Shown here one piece after another: positions 55,352 to 63,245 of a DNA stretch of 64,000 nt. Within the stretch, counting starts at the first letter, position 1. The number at the start of each line of letters is the position of its first letter. The notes below the pieces were generated by a model. The model had not been told where the DNA came from. It saw nothing but the letters and a program-made list of their open reading frames with translations, and made no database searches. The position numbers and the translations under genes are program-made. Source of the DNA: Companilactobacillus nantensis DSM 16982 (GTDB lineage: Bacteria > Bacillota > Bacilli > Lactobacillales > Lactobacillaceae); contig NZ_AZFV01000002.1 in the NCBI RefSeq assembly GCF_001435815.1, forward strand, positions 1-64,000, written 5' to 3'.

Positions 55352-55365
55352 TGAAAACGCTTACC
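55352..55365. promoter_or_regulatory. cre site (CcpA) upstream of the alcohol dehydrogenase
   Basis: TGAAAACGCTTACC matches TGWAARCGYTWNCW at 13 of 14 positions. It lies 32 bases before the minus-strand start codon, so bound CcpA would block transcription. Confidence 0.65.
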
Positions 55366-55555
55366 ACATTGAAAATTATTTCACTATTGGCACTTAAATT
55401 CAATCTTGCATTTTAAAAAAAGCCAATTTTTATAAATGTTATTGAAAAATTGTTGATAATTTATTTAGAATTAACGACGAAAAAAGTGTTATGTAACGTC
55501 GAAGTACGGTAAGATAGATACTGATTAAATAACGCGTAATATTAATTAAATCTAC

Positions 55556-55623
55556 CATCTTAAGAACCCCAAAATTCCTTTAGTTAACAAAGGTCGGTTC
55601 CCGTGAGTGTCTAAAGGGTGATG
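55556..55623 (+). promoter_or_regulatory. Structured leader upstream of cvfB with two competing hairpins
   Basis: CCTTTAG (55577-55583) can pair with CTAAAGG (55611-55617), the helix being extended by CATC (55556-55559) with GATG (55620-55623). Its first five bases can instead pair with AAAGG (55589-55593). Mutually exclusive pairing in a 5' leader hints at a regulatory RNA. I cannot match it to a riboswitch class I know. Confidence 0.35.
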
Positions 55624-55667
55624 TTGAATTAGTGACATGCGTTAAATATAAAAGATTATGGTGAAAA

Positions 55668-56537
55668 ATGGATATAACAGAAATGTATGGTCAAGTACTA
55701 TCAGGGACAGTAACTGACCTTAATAAAGATGAAGCATTTGTTCAAATCGAAGGATACACTTTTGCTTTGGATATTAATGAATTAACTGAAGTTCCCGAAC
55801 TAGGCGATGAAGTTGCTGGTTTTGTTTATGAAAATCAGGCTCATAAAAATAAAATGACTACTGTCATGCCTTTTGTGACACAAGGTGTTTGGGATTTTGC
55901 TGAAGTAACTGATGTCAGAACTGACTTGGGTGCTTTCGTAAATGTTGGTTTGGAAGATAAGGATTTTGTTGTTTCACTAGATGACTTACCTTTGGAACAC
56001 AATGAATGGCCTAAAAAAGGCGATAAATTAATGGTTAAGTTGGATATTGACCACAAGGGCCGTCTCTGGGGTAAATTAGCTGACATTGAACTATATACGC
56101 AAATTGCTCGTAGTCCTGAACGTGAAATGAAAACTTTGCTTAATAAGGATGAAGAGGGAACTGTGATTGCTATCAGAGAATCTGGTGCTTTTGTGATGAC
56201 TGAAAGTTATTATATGGCCTTTATCCATAAGACTGAACAAGGTCAACCATTGCACATTGGCCAACATGTTAAGGCTCGTGTCATTGGCTCAAGCCACAGA
56301 CGTTTGAATTTATCAATGAAACCTCGTGCCTATGAAGAAATTACACCAGATGCTCAAATGATTGTTGCCGTTTTGGAACACTCACGTGATAAGAAAATGC
56401 CTTATACTGACAAGAGCGATCCCGATGATATTATGGAATACTTTGGTATTAGTAAGGGTAGCTTTAAACGTGCACTCGGTAACTTGATGAAACAACGCAA
56501 GATCGAGCAAAAAGATGGCTACACGTATCTCAAATAG
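55668..56537 (+). CDS. cvfB: CvfB-family S1 RNA-binding protein
   Basis: A 289-residue protein with tandem S1-type OB folds (about 5-65, 70-140 with VWDFAEVTDVRTDLGAFVNV, and 148-215 with EGTVIAIRESGAFVMTES) and a C-terminal winged helix (KSDPDDIMEYFGISKGSFKR). This is the CvfB/YitL layout; the protein binds RNA and affects virulence genes in staphylococci. The ribosome site is weak (GGTG), and a long leader precedes the gene. Confidence 0.87.
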   Translation: MDITEMYGQVLSGTVTDLNKDEAFVQIEGYTFALDINELTEVPELGDEVAGFVYENQAHKNKMTTVMPFVTQGVWDFAEVTDVRTDLGAFVNVGLEDKDFVVSLDDLPLEHNEWPKKGDKLMVKLDIDHKGRLWGKLADIELYTQIARSPEREMKTLLNKDEEGTVIAIRESGAFVMTESYYMAFIHKTEQGQPLHIGQHVKARVIGSSHRRLNLSMKPRAYEEITPDAQMIVAVLEHSRDKKMPYTDKSDPDDIMEYFGISKGSFKRALGNLMKQRKIEQKDGYTYLK

Positions 56538-56549
56538 AGGTGATAATTT

Positions 56550-57470
56550 ATGAGTGATAAATTATCCATCAAGAATCAAGTTATGATTGATACGATTGCT
56601 GATTACGCCCGTTATTTACGGCTTGATCGGGGATTGTCGAAAAATACGATTATTTCTTATCAAACTGATTTATTAGAATTCAGTAGCTTTTTAGAAAAGA
56701 AACAAATGAAATTTTATCCTGAGGATCACTTTGTGGTGACACAATTTTTTGCTGAACAGGATAAACAAGCTAAGTCAAAAACATCCCAAATGCGGATGTT
56801 TTCTTCGCTCCGGAAGTTTTATCAATGGATGGAGATTGTTGATAAGATTTCAGTTAATCCGATGAATGAACTGGATGCACCTAAGAAGGGGACACATTTA
56901 CCAGTTGTCTTGTCAATGGATGAAGTCAATTCATTGATTGAATCACCTGATGTTTCAACACCTTTAGGTGTTAGAGATCGGACGATTTTTGAAGTAATGT
57001 ATGCGACAGGCTTGCGTGTTAGTGAATTGGTCAACTTGAGTATGGATGACTTGCATTTAGACTTAGGATTGATTAAAACACTTGGTAAGGGTGATAAAGA
57101 GCGTTTGTTGCCAATTGGTGATACTGCTATTACTTGGCTTAAGAAGTATTTTGTGGAAACACGAGCTGAACTAGTAGGTAAATATGGTGCTCAAAAAGAG
57201 GTCTTCTTGAACTTTCGTGGTAAAAAACTGACACGACAATCTATTTGGCGAATGATCAAGAAGTACATTGCCCAAGTGGGGATTAAAAAGGATGTAACAC
57301 CTCATACTTTGCGGCATTCATTTGCAACTAATTTATTAGAGAATGGCGCCGATTTGCGAGTTGTTCAAGAGTTATTAGGACACTCGGATATTTCGACAAC
57401 CCAAATTTATACGCACGTTAACAAAACACACATGAAACAAGTGTATAACGAATCATTTCCACGTGCTTAG
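56550..57470 (+). CDS. xerD: Tyrosine recombinase XerD
   Basis: A 306-residue recombinase that resolves chromosome dimers at dif. It has an N-terminal SAM-like domain (RYLRLDRGLSKNTIISYQTD) and a catalytic domain with Arg156 (TGLRVSEL), Lys180, His252-x-x-Arg255 (HTLRHSFATNLL), His278 (LGHSDISTT) and Tyr287. The conserved chromosomal setting (followed by ribT-scpA-scpB-rluB) fits XerD, and distinguishes it from the phage integrase at 60510. AGGTGATAA precedes the ATG. Confidence 0.92.
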   Translation: MSDKLSIKNQVMIDTIADYARYLRLDRGLSKNTIISYQTDLLEFSSFLEKKQMKFYPEDHFVVTQFFAEQDKQAKSKTSQMRMFSSLRKFYQWMEIVDKISVNPMNELDAPKKGTHLPVVLSMDEVNSLIESPDVSTPLGVRDRTIFEVMYATGLRVSELVNLSMDDLHLDLGLIKTLGKGDKERLLPIGDTAITWLKKYFVETRAELVGKYGAQKEVFLNFRGKKLTRQSIWRMIKKYIAQVGIKKDVTPHTLRHSFATNLLENGADLRVVQELLGHSDISTTQIYTHVNKTHMKQVYNESFPRA

Positions 57471-57481
57471 GAGGAGAGTCA

Positions 57482-57868
57482 ATGCTTAATAAGTATAGCG
57501 ACGAGAATAAAAAAATTGCGATGGGATTTCTGTCGTATATTAACGATCTCAAAGATTTGGATAATATGGAACAAGAATTAGAGCTGTATTCAGAAGATGA
57601 CAATCGACAATTATATCTTTGGAAAAGTAATTTAGATGATTTTTCAGGAATCGTCGCCTTGTCATTTTCTGATCAAACAGTCTTTATTGAATATATTTCT
57701 CTCAATCCGTCATATCGTTCTCAGAGCAATATTTTTAAGATTTTTGATGACATTCAACAAAAGTTTCCTAAGCGGGTTATTTTAGCTAACTTTAATTTGA
57801 ATTCTGAGCTGGCTCTGTGGCGTAAAAATAAAGAGAAACTTGAAAAAGATATGGAAGAAACAGATTAA
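57482..57868 (+). CDS. ribT: RibT-like GNAT-fold protein
   Basis: A 128-residue protein with the layout of Bacillus RibT: NKKIAMGFLSYINDLKDLDN, then RQLYLWKSNLDDFSGIVALS and ISLNPSYRSQSNIFKIFDDI, where a GNAT-type acetyl-CoA loop (PSYRSQxxxxK) is recognisable but weak. In Bacillus it ends the riboflavin operon just before scpA; here it lies between xerD and scpA, and an FMN-riboswitch-like element sits after rluB, so the riboflavin link persists. Its last base overlaps the scpA start (TAATG). Confidence 0.8.
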   Translation: MLNKYSDENKKIAMGFLSYINDLKDLDNMEQELELYSEDDNRQLYLWKSNLDDFSGIVALSFSDQTVFIEYISLNPSYRSQSNIFKIFDDIQQKFPKRVILANFNLNSELALWRKNKEKLEKDMEETD

Positions 57869-58593
57869 TGCAAAAATTAAATTTAGTCTTAACAGATTTT
57901 GAAGGTCCAATCGATTTGTTGTTGCATTTGATCAAAGAATCAAAAGTAGATATTTACGATATTCCTATCGCTCAAATTACTCAGCAATACATTGACTACT
58001 TGAACAGTATGAAAGTTTTAGAGTTGGATATTGCGGGTGACTATTTAGTGATGGCTTCGACGTTAATGTCAATTAAGAGTAAAATGCTGTTACCACAAGC
58101 TCCAGACGAAATTGATGATGAGTTCGAGGCAGATGATCCACGTGATGAATTGGTTTCACAATTGTTGACATACCAAACTTATAAGCGCGTTGCGGCCTAC
58201 TTTGAAGAAAAAGAACAAGTTAGAAAACAACAATTTGATAAGGAAGTAAGTTTACCTACCAAGCAATTGGAACAATTTCTCGAACCCGGATCAGTCGTTT
58301 TGGATGATTTAGCTTCAACTTATGCTGAATTGTTAAGGGAAAAGAAGAATCGGATACCGGAAACAGAAACGATTGAAAATGAAACCTTGTCAATCGAGGA
58401 TGCAACGAAAAATATTATGAGTGAATTACAGTCAGTTCGAAAGACGACTTTTAAAGCGTTGTTGAAGTTACATGATAATATTGAAGAAATCGTGACGGAT
58501 TTCATGGCTATTTTGGAATTAGCTAGTAAACAATTGGTTTCGGTTCAACAAGCTGATTTTAAAAGTGAATTATTTATTGAATTGAGGAATTAA
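57868..58593 (+). CDS. scpA: Segregation and condensation protein A (kleisin)
   Basis: A 241-residue kleisin that links SMC heads and binds ScpB in chromosome segregation. N-terminal motif FEGPIDLLLHLIKESKVDIY followed by IAQITQQYIDYL, an acidic linker, and a C-terminal winged helix (SVQQADFKSELFIEL). The start ATG overlaps the ribT stop. Length matches the family. Confidence 0.94.
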   Translation: MQKLNLVLTDFEGPIDLLLHLIKESKVDIYDIPIAQITQQYIDYLNSMKVLELDIAGDYLVMASTLMSIKSKMLLPQAPDEIDDEFEADDPRDELVSQLLTYQTYKRVAAYFEEKEQVRKQQFDKEVSLPTKQLEQFLEPGSVVLDDLASTYAELLREKKNRIPETETIENETLSIEDATKNIMSELQSVRKTTFKALLKLHDNIEEIVTDFMAILELASKQLVSVQQADFKSELFIELRN

Positions 58594-58595
58594 AC

Positions 58596-59141
58596 GTGTA
58601 TCAAGCAAAAATAATGGCACTATTGTTCGTTGCCGGTGATCAAGGAATTAAAGAAAAAGACCTTGCGGGATTGTTGGAAATTGACAGTGCTGCGTTGCGT
58701 CAAAATATTGAAGAATTAAAAATTAAATTAATGACAGATGTTGATTCAGGGATTCAATTGGTCGACTATAATGGTGTTTATAAAATAGTTACCAAAAATG
58801 AATTTGCCGATTTGTTAACAAAGTATTTCAAGGCTGGTTTGGGTTCAAAATTGAGTCAAGCAGCTTTAGAAGTATTATCAATTGTTGCATATCGTCAACC
58901 AATCACTAGAATTGAAATTGATGAGATTCGAGGAGTACAAAGCTCAGGTAGTTTAAATACCTTGTTGATGCGAAGGTTGATTAAGGAAAATGGTAAGAAA
59001 AATGTTCCTGGTCATCCCAATTTGTATATTGTGACAGATGAGTTTTTTGATTACTTCGGTATTAAGAGCATAGATGAACTACCAAAAATAGAGAAATTTG
59101 AAGATACTTCAGACATAGGAGATATTAATGGAGAAAGTTAG
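58596..59141 (+). CDS. scpB: Segregation and condensation protein B
   Basis: A 181-residue protein with two winged-helix domains; signature ALEVLSIVAYRQPITRIEID and RGVQSSGSLNTLLMRRLIKE. It forms a complex with ScpA and SMC. It starts with GTG (58596), two bases after the scpA stop, and its end overlaps rluB by 14 bases, indicating translational coupling through the operon. Confidence 0.94.
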   Translation: MYQAKIMALLFVAGDQGIKEKDLAGLLEIDSAALRQNIEELKIKLMTDVDSGIQLVDYNGVYKIVTKNEFADLLTKYFKAGLGSKLSQAALEVLSIVAYRQPITRIEIDEIRGVQSSGSLNTLLMRRLIKENGKKNVPGHPNLYIVTDEFFDYFGIKSIDELPKIEKFEDTSDIGDINGES

Positions 59142-59853
59142 ATTACAAAAATATATGGCTGACGCTGGGGTTGCCTCACGTCGTAAATCAGAAGAAATGA
59201 TTGCTTCTGGTCATGTTCGAGTTAATAATAAAGTCGTTACTGAAATGGGAATCAAAGTCGACAACAGTGACAAAATTGAAGTTGATGGGATGCCACTACA
59301 AGAAGAAAAGAAACGCTACATTTTGATGTACAAACCTCGTGGTGTTATCACAGCTGTAAAGGATGATAAAGATCGTAAGGTTGTTACTGACTTGCTCGAA
59401 GACGATGTTCGTGAACGAGTTTATCCAATTGGTCGTCTTGATTACGATACTTCTGGTTTATTATTGTTGACGAATGATGGCGATTTTGCCAACCATTTGA
59501 TGCACCCCCGTTACCACGTTGAAAAAACTTATGTGGCTAAAATTGAGGGCGTCTTATCAACTGAAGAAATTAGAAAGTTGGAAGGCGGCATCAAGTTAAA
59601 GGGATACACAACTTCTAAAGCTAGAGTTAAAGTAATGTCAAAAGACAAGAAAAAGAACTCCTCAATTGTTAGAATTACGATCCATGAAGGCCACAATCAC
59701 CAAGTTAAGAATATGTTTGATGCTGTTGGTCACAAAGTTGAAAAACTAGCTCGTGAGAGTTATGCTTTCTTGACACTTGAAGGTCTAGTATCAGGTAAGT
59801 ACCGTGATTTGACACGTCAAGAAGTTGCTGAATTGAAGAAAACTAATAAGTAG
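59128..59853 (+). CDS. rluB: 23S rRNA pseudouridine synthase B
   Basis: A 241-residue synthase that modifies helix 89 of 23S rRNA. It has an N-terminal S4 RNA-binding domain (RLQKYMADAGVASRRKSEEM) and a catalytic domain with the active Asp in GRLDYDTSGLLLLTNDG and the late HEGHNHQVKNMFDAVGH. It ends the xerD-ribT-scpA-scpB-rluB operon; a terminator follows. Confidence 0.93.
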   Translation: MEKVRLQKYMADAGVASRRKSEEMIASGHVRVNNKVVTEMGIKVDNSDKIEVDGMPLQEEKKRYILMYKPRGVITAVKDDKDRKVVTDLLEDDVRERVYPIGRLDYDTSGLLLLTNDGDFANHLMHPRYHVEKTYVAKIEGVLSTEEIRKLEGGIKLKGYTTSKARVKVMSKDKKKNSSIVRITIHEGHNHQVKNMFDAVGHKVEKLARESYAFLTLEGLVSGKYRDLTRQEVAELKKTNK

Positions 59854-59866
59854 ATATAAACGTCTT

Positions 59867-59894
59867 GAGCCTGACGAAAAAGGGCTTTTTTTTT
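59867..59894 (+). terminator. Terminator after rluB
   Basis: AGCCT and AGGGCT pair around an A-rich loop and are followed by eight or more T. The stem is short but the T run is long. Confidence 0.6.
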
Positions 59895-60025
59895 GTGATT
59901 TTTTAAGTCTGCACATTTAAGCAAGGATGAACTATGTTTAGGGAACATTTATCGAAAGTTGAGTTACATATATCAGTCAATTTATTTGGATTAATTTTTG
60001 TTTAAATTACTTAGTTAATGAGAAA

Positions 60026-60199
60026 ATGATTAATATTGGATTATATTTATTCTCCAAAAACAAAGAATTAAGAAAAAATATTAACCAATCTGATGGCGAT
60101 TTGTTAATGGAAAAGTACATAAACCTTGATAAAATAGGAATTAATTCTCCTGATGTAACCGTATACATTACGGTTATACATGCCATAAGTAAAGATTAG
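60026..60199 (+). CDS. Candidate 57-residue ORF between rluB and the riboswitch
   Basis: ATG 60026 to TAG 60199 encodes a peptide starting MINIGLYLFSKNKELRKNIN and ending with ISPDVTV-like sequence (INSPDVTVYITVIHAISKD). The upstream site is weak (AATGAGAAA). It contains the palindrome AACCGTA-tacat-TACGGTT. No family is recognised; it could be a decayed gene fragment. Confidence 0.28.
   Translation: MINIGLYLFSKNKELRKNINQSDGDLLMEKYINLDKIGINSPDVTVYITVIHAISKD
60157..60175. repeat. Operator-like palindrome upstream of the riboswitch
   Basis: AACCGTA and TACGGTT are separated by five bases (TACAT). A 7-bp perfect inverted repeat with a short centre about 30 bases before a promoter looks like a dimeric regulator site; no regulator is assigned. 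Confidence 0.35.
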
Positions 60200-60227
60200 T
60201 TGAATTTTAAACAATATCTGCTATATT
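60200..60227 (+). promoter_or_regulatory. Promoter of the FMN-riboswitch transcript
   Basis: TTGAAT (60200-60205) and TATATT (60222-60227) are 16 bases apart, placing a start site just before the riboswitch. Confidence 0.5.
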
Positions 60228-60246
60228 AAAAGTATAAAATTTAATA

Positions 60247-60375
60247 AATTGGTTTTCAGGGCAGGGTGAGATTCCCGACCGGCGGTATAGTCCGCGACCC
60301 AACGTAAGTTGGCCGAATTGGTTAGATTCCAATACCGGGAATCTTTACCCCAAGCATGCTTGATAGCCAAAAATG
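60247..60375 (+). ncRNA. FMN riboswitch (RFN element), diverged in its 3' part
   Basis: The 5' half is unmistakable: CAGGGCAGGGTGAGATTCCC, GACCGGCGGTATAGTCCGCG, and the next arm GAATTGGTTAGATTCCAATACC. The expected GACAGTnAnAGTCnGGATG block that follows in the consensus is replaced by unrelated sequence with a palindrome AAGCATGCTT. ATTGG (60248-60252) can close the structure with CCAA (60368-60371). A terminator follows. RFN elements normally control riboflavin synthesis or uptake genes such as ribU; no such gene follows here. Confidence 0.85.
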
Positions 60376-60380
60376 TAAGA

Positions 60381-60422
60381 AAATCCCCGAATACTGTTAA
60401 ATCAGTATTCGGGGATTTTTTG
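60381..60422 (+). terminator. Strong terminator after the riboswitch
   Basis: AAATCCCCGAATACTG and CAGTATTCGGGGATTT form a 16-bp stem followed by more T. This is the expected off-state terminator of the riboswitch. Confidence 0.85.
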
Positions 60423-60457
60423 CGTGTTATATATCATTGTAAATAACTTCTAAAATA

Positions 60458-60508
60458 TGCACATTTTTAAGCACAAATTGAATGTGTGCACATTTTCTGC
60501 ACATAAGG
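60458..60508. repeat. TGCACAT boxes near the integrase end (possible Int arm sites)
   Basis: TGCACATTTT occurs at 60458-60467 and 60487-60496, and TGCACATAAG at 60498-60507. A further TGCACATTTAAGCA lies at 59910-59923, almost matching TGCACATTTTTAAGCA at 60458-60473. Repeats next to an integrase gene fit arm-type binding sites of attachment DNA. Confidence 0.4.
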
Positions 60509-60509
60509 A

Positions 60510-61637
60510 TTAGCTGAATATGGCAACTGCTTTTTTGGCATCATGTTTCTTTTGATCTTTAAGAAGATGTATGTATATCTTGGAAGTGATGAGGGTGCTT
60601 GAATGTCCTAAACGTGCTGACACATATTCAAGGCTAACACCTCTGGAAAACAAAATAGAGGCATGCGTGTGACGTAGAGCATGGAATGTTAAGTGATTAT
60701 CCTTTTTTATCTTTAAATTGTTCTGAAGGACTCCTAGGGCTTTGTTAGCTGCAGCATCTCCTGGAGTTTGGTGAAGATTGTTTATGAAAACCAAATTATC
60801 TGTATTTTTGTAATTTTGCTTTAAAAATAGTGCAGCTTGCTCGAGTTTGAGATGCTTCATTAACTTCATAGTTTTTATATCGACATCTAAAAGTCGAACA
60901 GAGGAGGGCGTTTTAGTAGGTTTAAATCCGGTTCTATTTTTATAATCATAAGTTTTATTCACATTAATTGTGTTGTTATCGAAATCTATATCATTCCAAG
61001 TCAGGCCAACAACTTCAGCATATCTAAGACCGGTGGCCATTGATAAAGCAATCGCATACCTAGTTATTTTATAGATATTTGAGTTTTTTAAACAATAATC
61101 TCTGAGTTTATTTGCTTCGTCAATTTCGAAATATTTTATTTCCTTTGATTTTTTTTCACCTGATATTATTGCATTACGGGTGAAGTCCAAGTGAATAATT
61201 TGTTGTTCGAGAGCATCTTTTAGCGAAGCCTTGATTGCACTGTTAAACATTGCAACGGTTGTTTTAACATGATCTTCTGCATATTTATCAAGAGCCTGTT
61301 GATATTCAAATTTGGTGACCTTTTTTAGCTTAGTGTTACCGAATGAATCATGTACAAATTTTTGTATTAAATCATATTTTGTTTGAGTGCTTTTACTAAA
61401 GCGGCCTGCTTTATAAGTCTTGATCCATTGTTTAAAATAATCATCGAAAGTGATGTTTTCTTTTTGCTGAGAAATTCCAACTTGTGTCTTTTTCATTTCA
61501 ATTTCTCTAGCAGCATTTTGTGCATCGGATTTCTTTTTAAAGTGGCTGTTGTTTACTGAGCGACGTTTTCCAAACTCGTCTCGGTAGAATACACGATAAG
61601 CCCATTCACCATTTTCTTTTTTATATATTTGAGCCAT
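60510..61637 (-). CDS. int: Phage-type site-specific integrase (tyrosine recombinase)
   Basis: A 375-residue recombinase with an N-terminal arm-binding domain (about 1-55, KENGEWAYRVFYRDEFGKRR), a SAM-like core-binding domain (about 62-150), and a catalytic domain with Arg205 (TGLRYAEV), His319-x-x-Arg322 (HALRHTHAS), His345 (LGHSS) and Tyr355 (SKIYIHL). All active residues are present. It reads toward the host junction, the usual arrangement at one end of a prophage. ATG at 61637 is preceded by AAAGGAC. Confidence 0.92.
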   Translation of the reverse strand: MAQIYKKENGEWAYRVFYRDEFGKRRSVNNSHFKKKSDAQNAAREIEMKKTQVGISQQKENITFDDYFKQWIKTYKAGRFSKSTQTKYDLIQKFVHDSFGNTKLKKVTKFEYQQALDKYAEDHVKTTVAMFNSAIKASLKDALEQQIIHLDFTRNAIISGEKKSKEIKYFEIDEANKLRDYCLKNSNIYKITRYAIALSMATGLRYAEVVGLTWNDIDFDNNTINVNKTYDYKNRTGFKPTKTPSSVRLLDVDIKTMKLMKHLKLEQAALFLKQNYKNTDNLVFINNLHQTPGDAAANKALGVLQNNLKIKKDNHLTFHALRHTHASILFSRGVSLEYVSARLGHSSTLITSKIYIHLLKDQKKHDAKKAVAIFS

Positions 61638-61792
61638 GTTTACAAAAGTCCTTTCGATGTAAAGTTCTAAGTTAATAATTGTATGTATCTATGGGCAGTA
61701 TTGATTATTAATTTACAATATTTGATAAATTGTAAATCAAAGGGGTACATATGTTCTTTTGGCGATAAAAATAAAAAGCCACAGTTGGCCTT

Positions 61793-62596
61793 TTATGCAA
61801 TGGCAAAATTACTTTTAAAATCATCTTTATCATCAAATGAAACAACGTTTATATTATGCTGAATTAAACTATCTTTGAATTGAACTGACCTGTCATCCAG
61901 ACCTTTCACCAGAACGTTGAATGAAATATCATTACCAGGATTATTTTGCCTGTATAATTCTGTATCTAGCCAAATCCCCATTACCATTTCGGATACGTTT
62001 TTGTTCAAAGATGTATATAGTTTTGTCCATTTTGTGTCTTTAATTTTCTGATGGAATACAAAATCTAAATCGTATGCTAGATTAGATTTACCTTTTACAG
62101 AAAATCCGATATCAAAGCTAAACTGTTTATTATTTTCAGTAATATAGTCTAAAACATCATCCTTAAACATTCCTCTGGCATTATTTCTGGACCCAAAGGC
62201 TAAATCTGATATCTTAATTACACTGTCCAATATATCGTTGATTATTTGAGCAACTTCCTGACGAGACGCAGTTGTTTTGTATATATCATAGTTACTACCC
62301 AACGAAGCTCTGTTAGTATTTAGGATACTTTGAATCAATTTAAGTCTAACCGAACCATTTTTTGTTAGGTTAGTTCCACGAGATTCAATATTCCAAATAG
62401 TGTAGCCCTGGTCAGAAACGGTATATGTTGAATTATGATTTGATGTAATTAGTAACGAGATTTGGTCACCAAACGGATCCACAAAAGGGGTATTAAATCT
62501 AATTTTATTACCATCAAGTGGAATGAAATTTGATTGGTTGTTTATTTTTTCCAACCATTCGTTTGCAATGGCTACTGAATCAATTACATCTGACAT
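61793..62596 (-). CDS. DUF1828/DUF1829 protein
   Basis: A 267-residue soluble protein. The N-terminal part (about 20-110, with PLDGNKIRFNTPFVDPFGDQ and YTVSDQGYTIWNIES) looks like DUF1828, and the C-terminal part (about 140-265, with FSVKGKSNLAYDLDFVFHQK) like DUF1829. Both are mainly known from phage-related and accessory loci; no activity is established as far as I recall. The frame opens at 62614; ATG 62596 follows AAAGGAGGT. It lies 21 bases after the next gene upstream, so the two form a pair. Confidence 0.65.
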   Translation of the reverse strand: MSDVIDSVAIANEWLEKINNQSNFIPLDGNKIRFNTPFVDPFGDQISLLITSNHNSTYTVSDQGYTIWNIESRGTNLTKNGSVRLKLIQSILNTNRASLGSNYDIYKTTASRQEVAQIINDILDSVIKISDLAFGSRNNARGMFKDDVLDYITENNKQFSFDIGFSVKGKSNLAYDLDFVFHQKIKDTKWTKLYTSLNKNVSEMVMGIWLDTELYRQNNPGNDISFNVLVKGLDDRSVQFKDSLIQHNINVVSFDDKDDFKSNFAIA

Positions 62597-62617
62597 TTTA
62601 ATACCTCCTTTCATGAA

Positions 62618-63097
62618 TTAGATTGATAATATATTGTCCTCTATAAAAGATATACTACTATGATTCTTAACATTAGTATAATCAAACATTTGCTGTAGTG
62701 CGGTGAAGAAATCATCGCAATCTTTAAAACTATTGTGGGGCAAAGGATAGGCTTTGTAATGTGTAAAAGTATCATTCTTAGCTCTATATTCTTCTTCGGA
62801 GAAAATTTCTACACGATGTCCATAAACCTTTCCATCGGAATTTTTATGAAAGCTACTATCTAAGTTTATTCTAACTAATGTGTAACGAGTAGAGGCATCT
62901 GAAAAGTTTAAATGAATATTATCAATTGCATACATATAATATAATACAAACTGACGTTCGGTTCCATCTAGCAATCCAGATATTTTAATTTTACCTTTAG
63001 ATCCTTCAGTAAGGACGTATTTATTTTTTGAAATTGTTTTTTTAAATATACTAATGAGCTTATATGCATCAGCATCAGTTAAATCTAAAGATTCCAT
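62618..63097 (-). CDS. Unknown protein paired with the DUF1828 protein
   Basis: A 159-residue soluble protein, preferred start ATG 63097 after AAAGGAG (the frame extends to 63121). Segments such as GLLDGTERQFVLYYMYAIDN and YTLVRINLDSSFHKNSDGKV suggest a compact alpha/beta fold. It may correspond to the DUF6978 group sometimes found beside DUF1828 proteins, but I am not sure. Tight spacing to the following gene indicates a two-gene operon of accessory function, perhaps toxin-antitoxin-like or phage defence; this is speculative. Confidence 0.55.
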   Translation of the reverse strand: MESLDLTDADAYKLISIFKKTISKNKYVLTEGSKGKIKISGLLDGTERQFVLYYMYAIDNIHLNFSDASTRYTLVRINLDSSFHKNSDGKVYGHRVEIFSEEEYRAKNDTFTHYKAYPLPHNSFKDCDDFFTALQQMFDYTNVKNHSSISFIEDNILSI

Positions 63098-63140
63098 GTT
63101 TTCTCCTTTAATTTTTGTCATACCTGCGGGTATGGCTTTT

Positions 63141-63245
63141 TTAGTCGTTCAAATGCTGAATAGCGTAATTAGCTTGGTCGGGTGTGACCCCTTCGCCGGA
63201 TTGATAGACCTCTATAGATAAAAAGCCCTCTGAAGGGCTTTTAAA
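63141..63245 (-). pseudogene. Remnant of an Ltp-type surface domain
   Basis: Reading on the minus strand past the stop of the next gene (63246), the same frame continues through the terminator hairpin and ends with LSIEVYQSGEGVTPDQANYA followed by IQHLND and a stop at 63141. This matches the end of the repeated domain of Ltp-family host-cell-surface lipoproteins, known from phages to block DNA entry of other phages. It has no start codon of its own, so it looks like a decayed C-terminal domain. Confidence 0.5.
63221..63242 (-). terminator. Terminator hairpin
   Basis: AAAAGCCCT and GGGCTTTT form a short GC-rich stem with T runs on both strands, right after the stop of the partial secreted protein gene (minus strand). 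Confidence 0.75.

Noticed and set aside
55556-55623. T-box or SAM/preQ1 riboswitch before cvfB
   Set aside because: None of the conserved sequence blocks of those classes that I know is present; left as an unassigned leader.
56550-57470. XerD as a second phage integrase
   Set aside because: It lies in the conserved xerD-ribT-scpAB-rluB order and lacks the arm-binding domain that the integrase at 60510 has.
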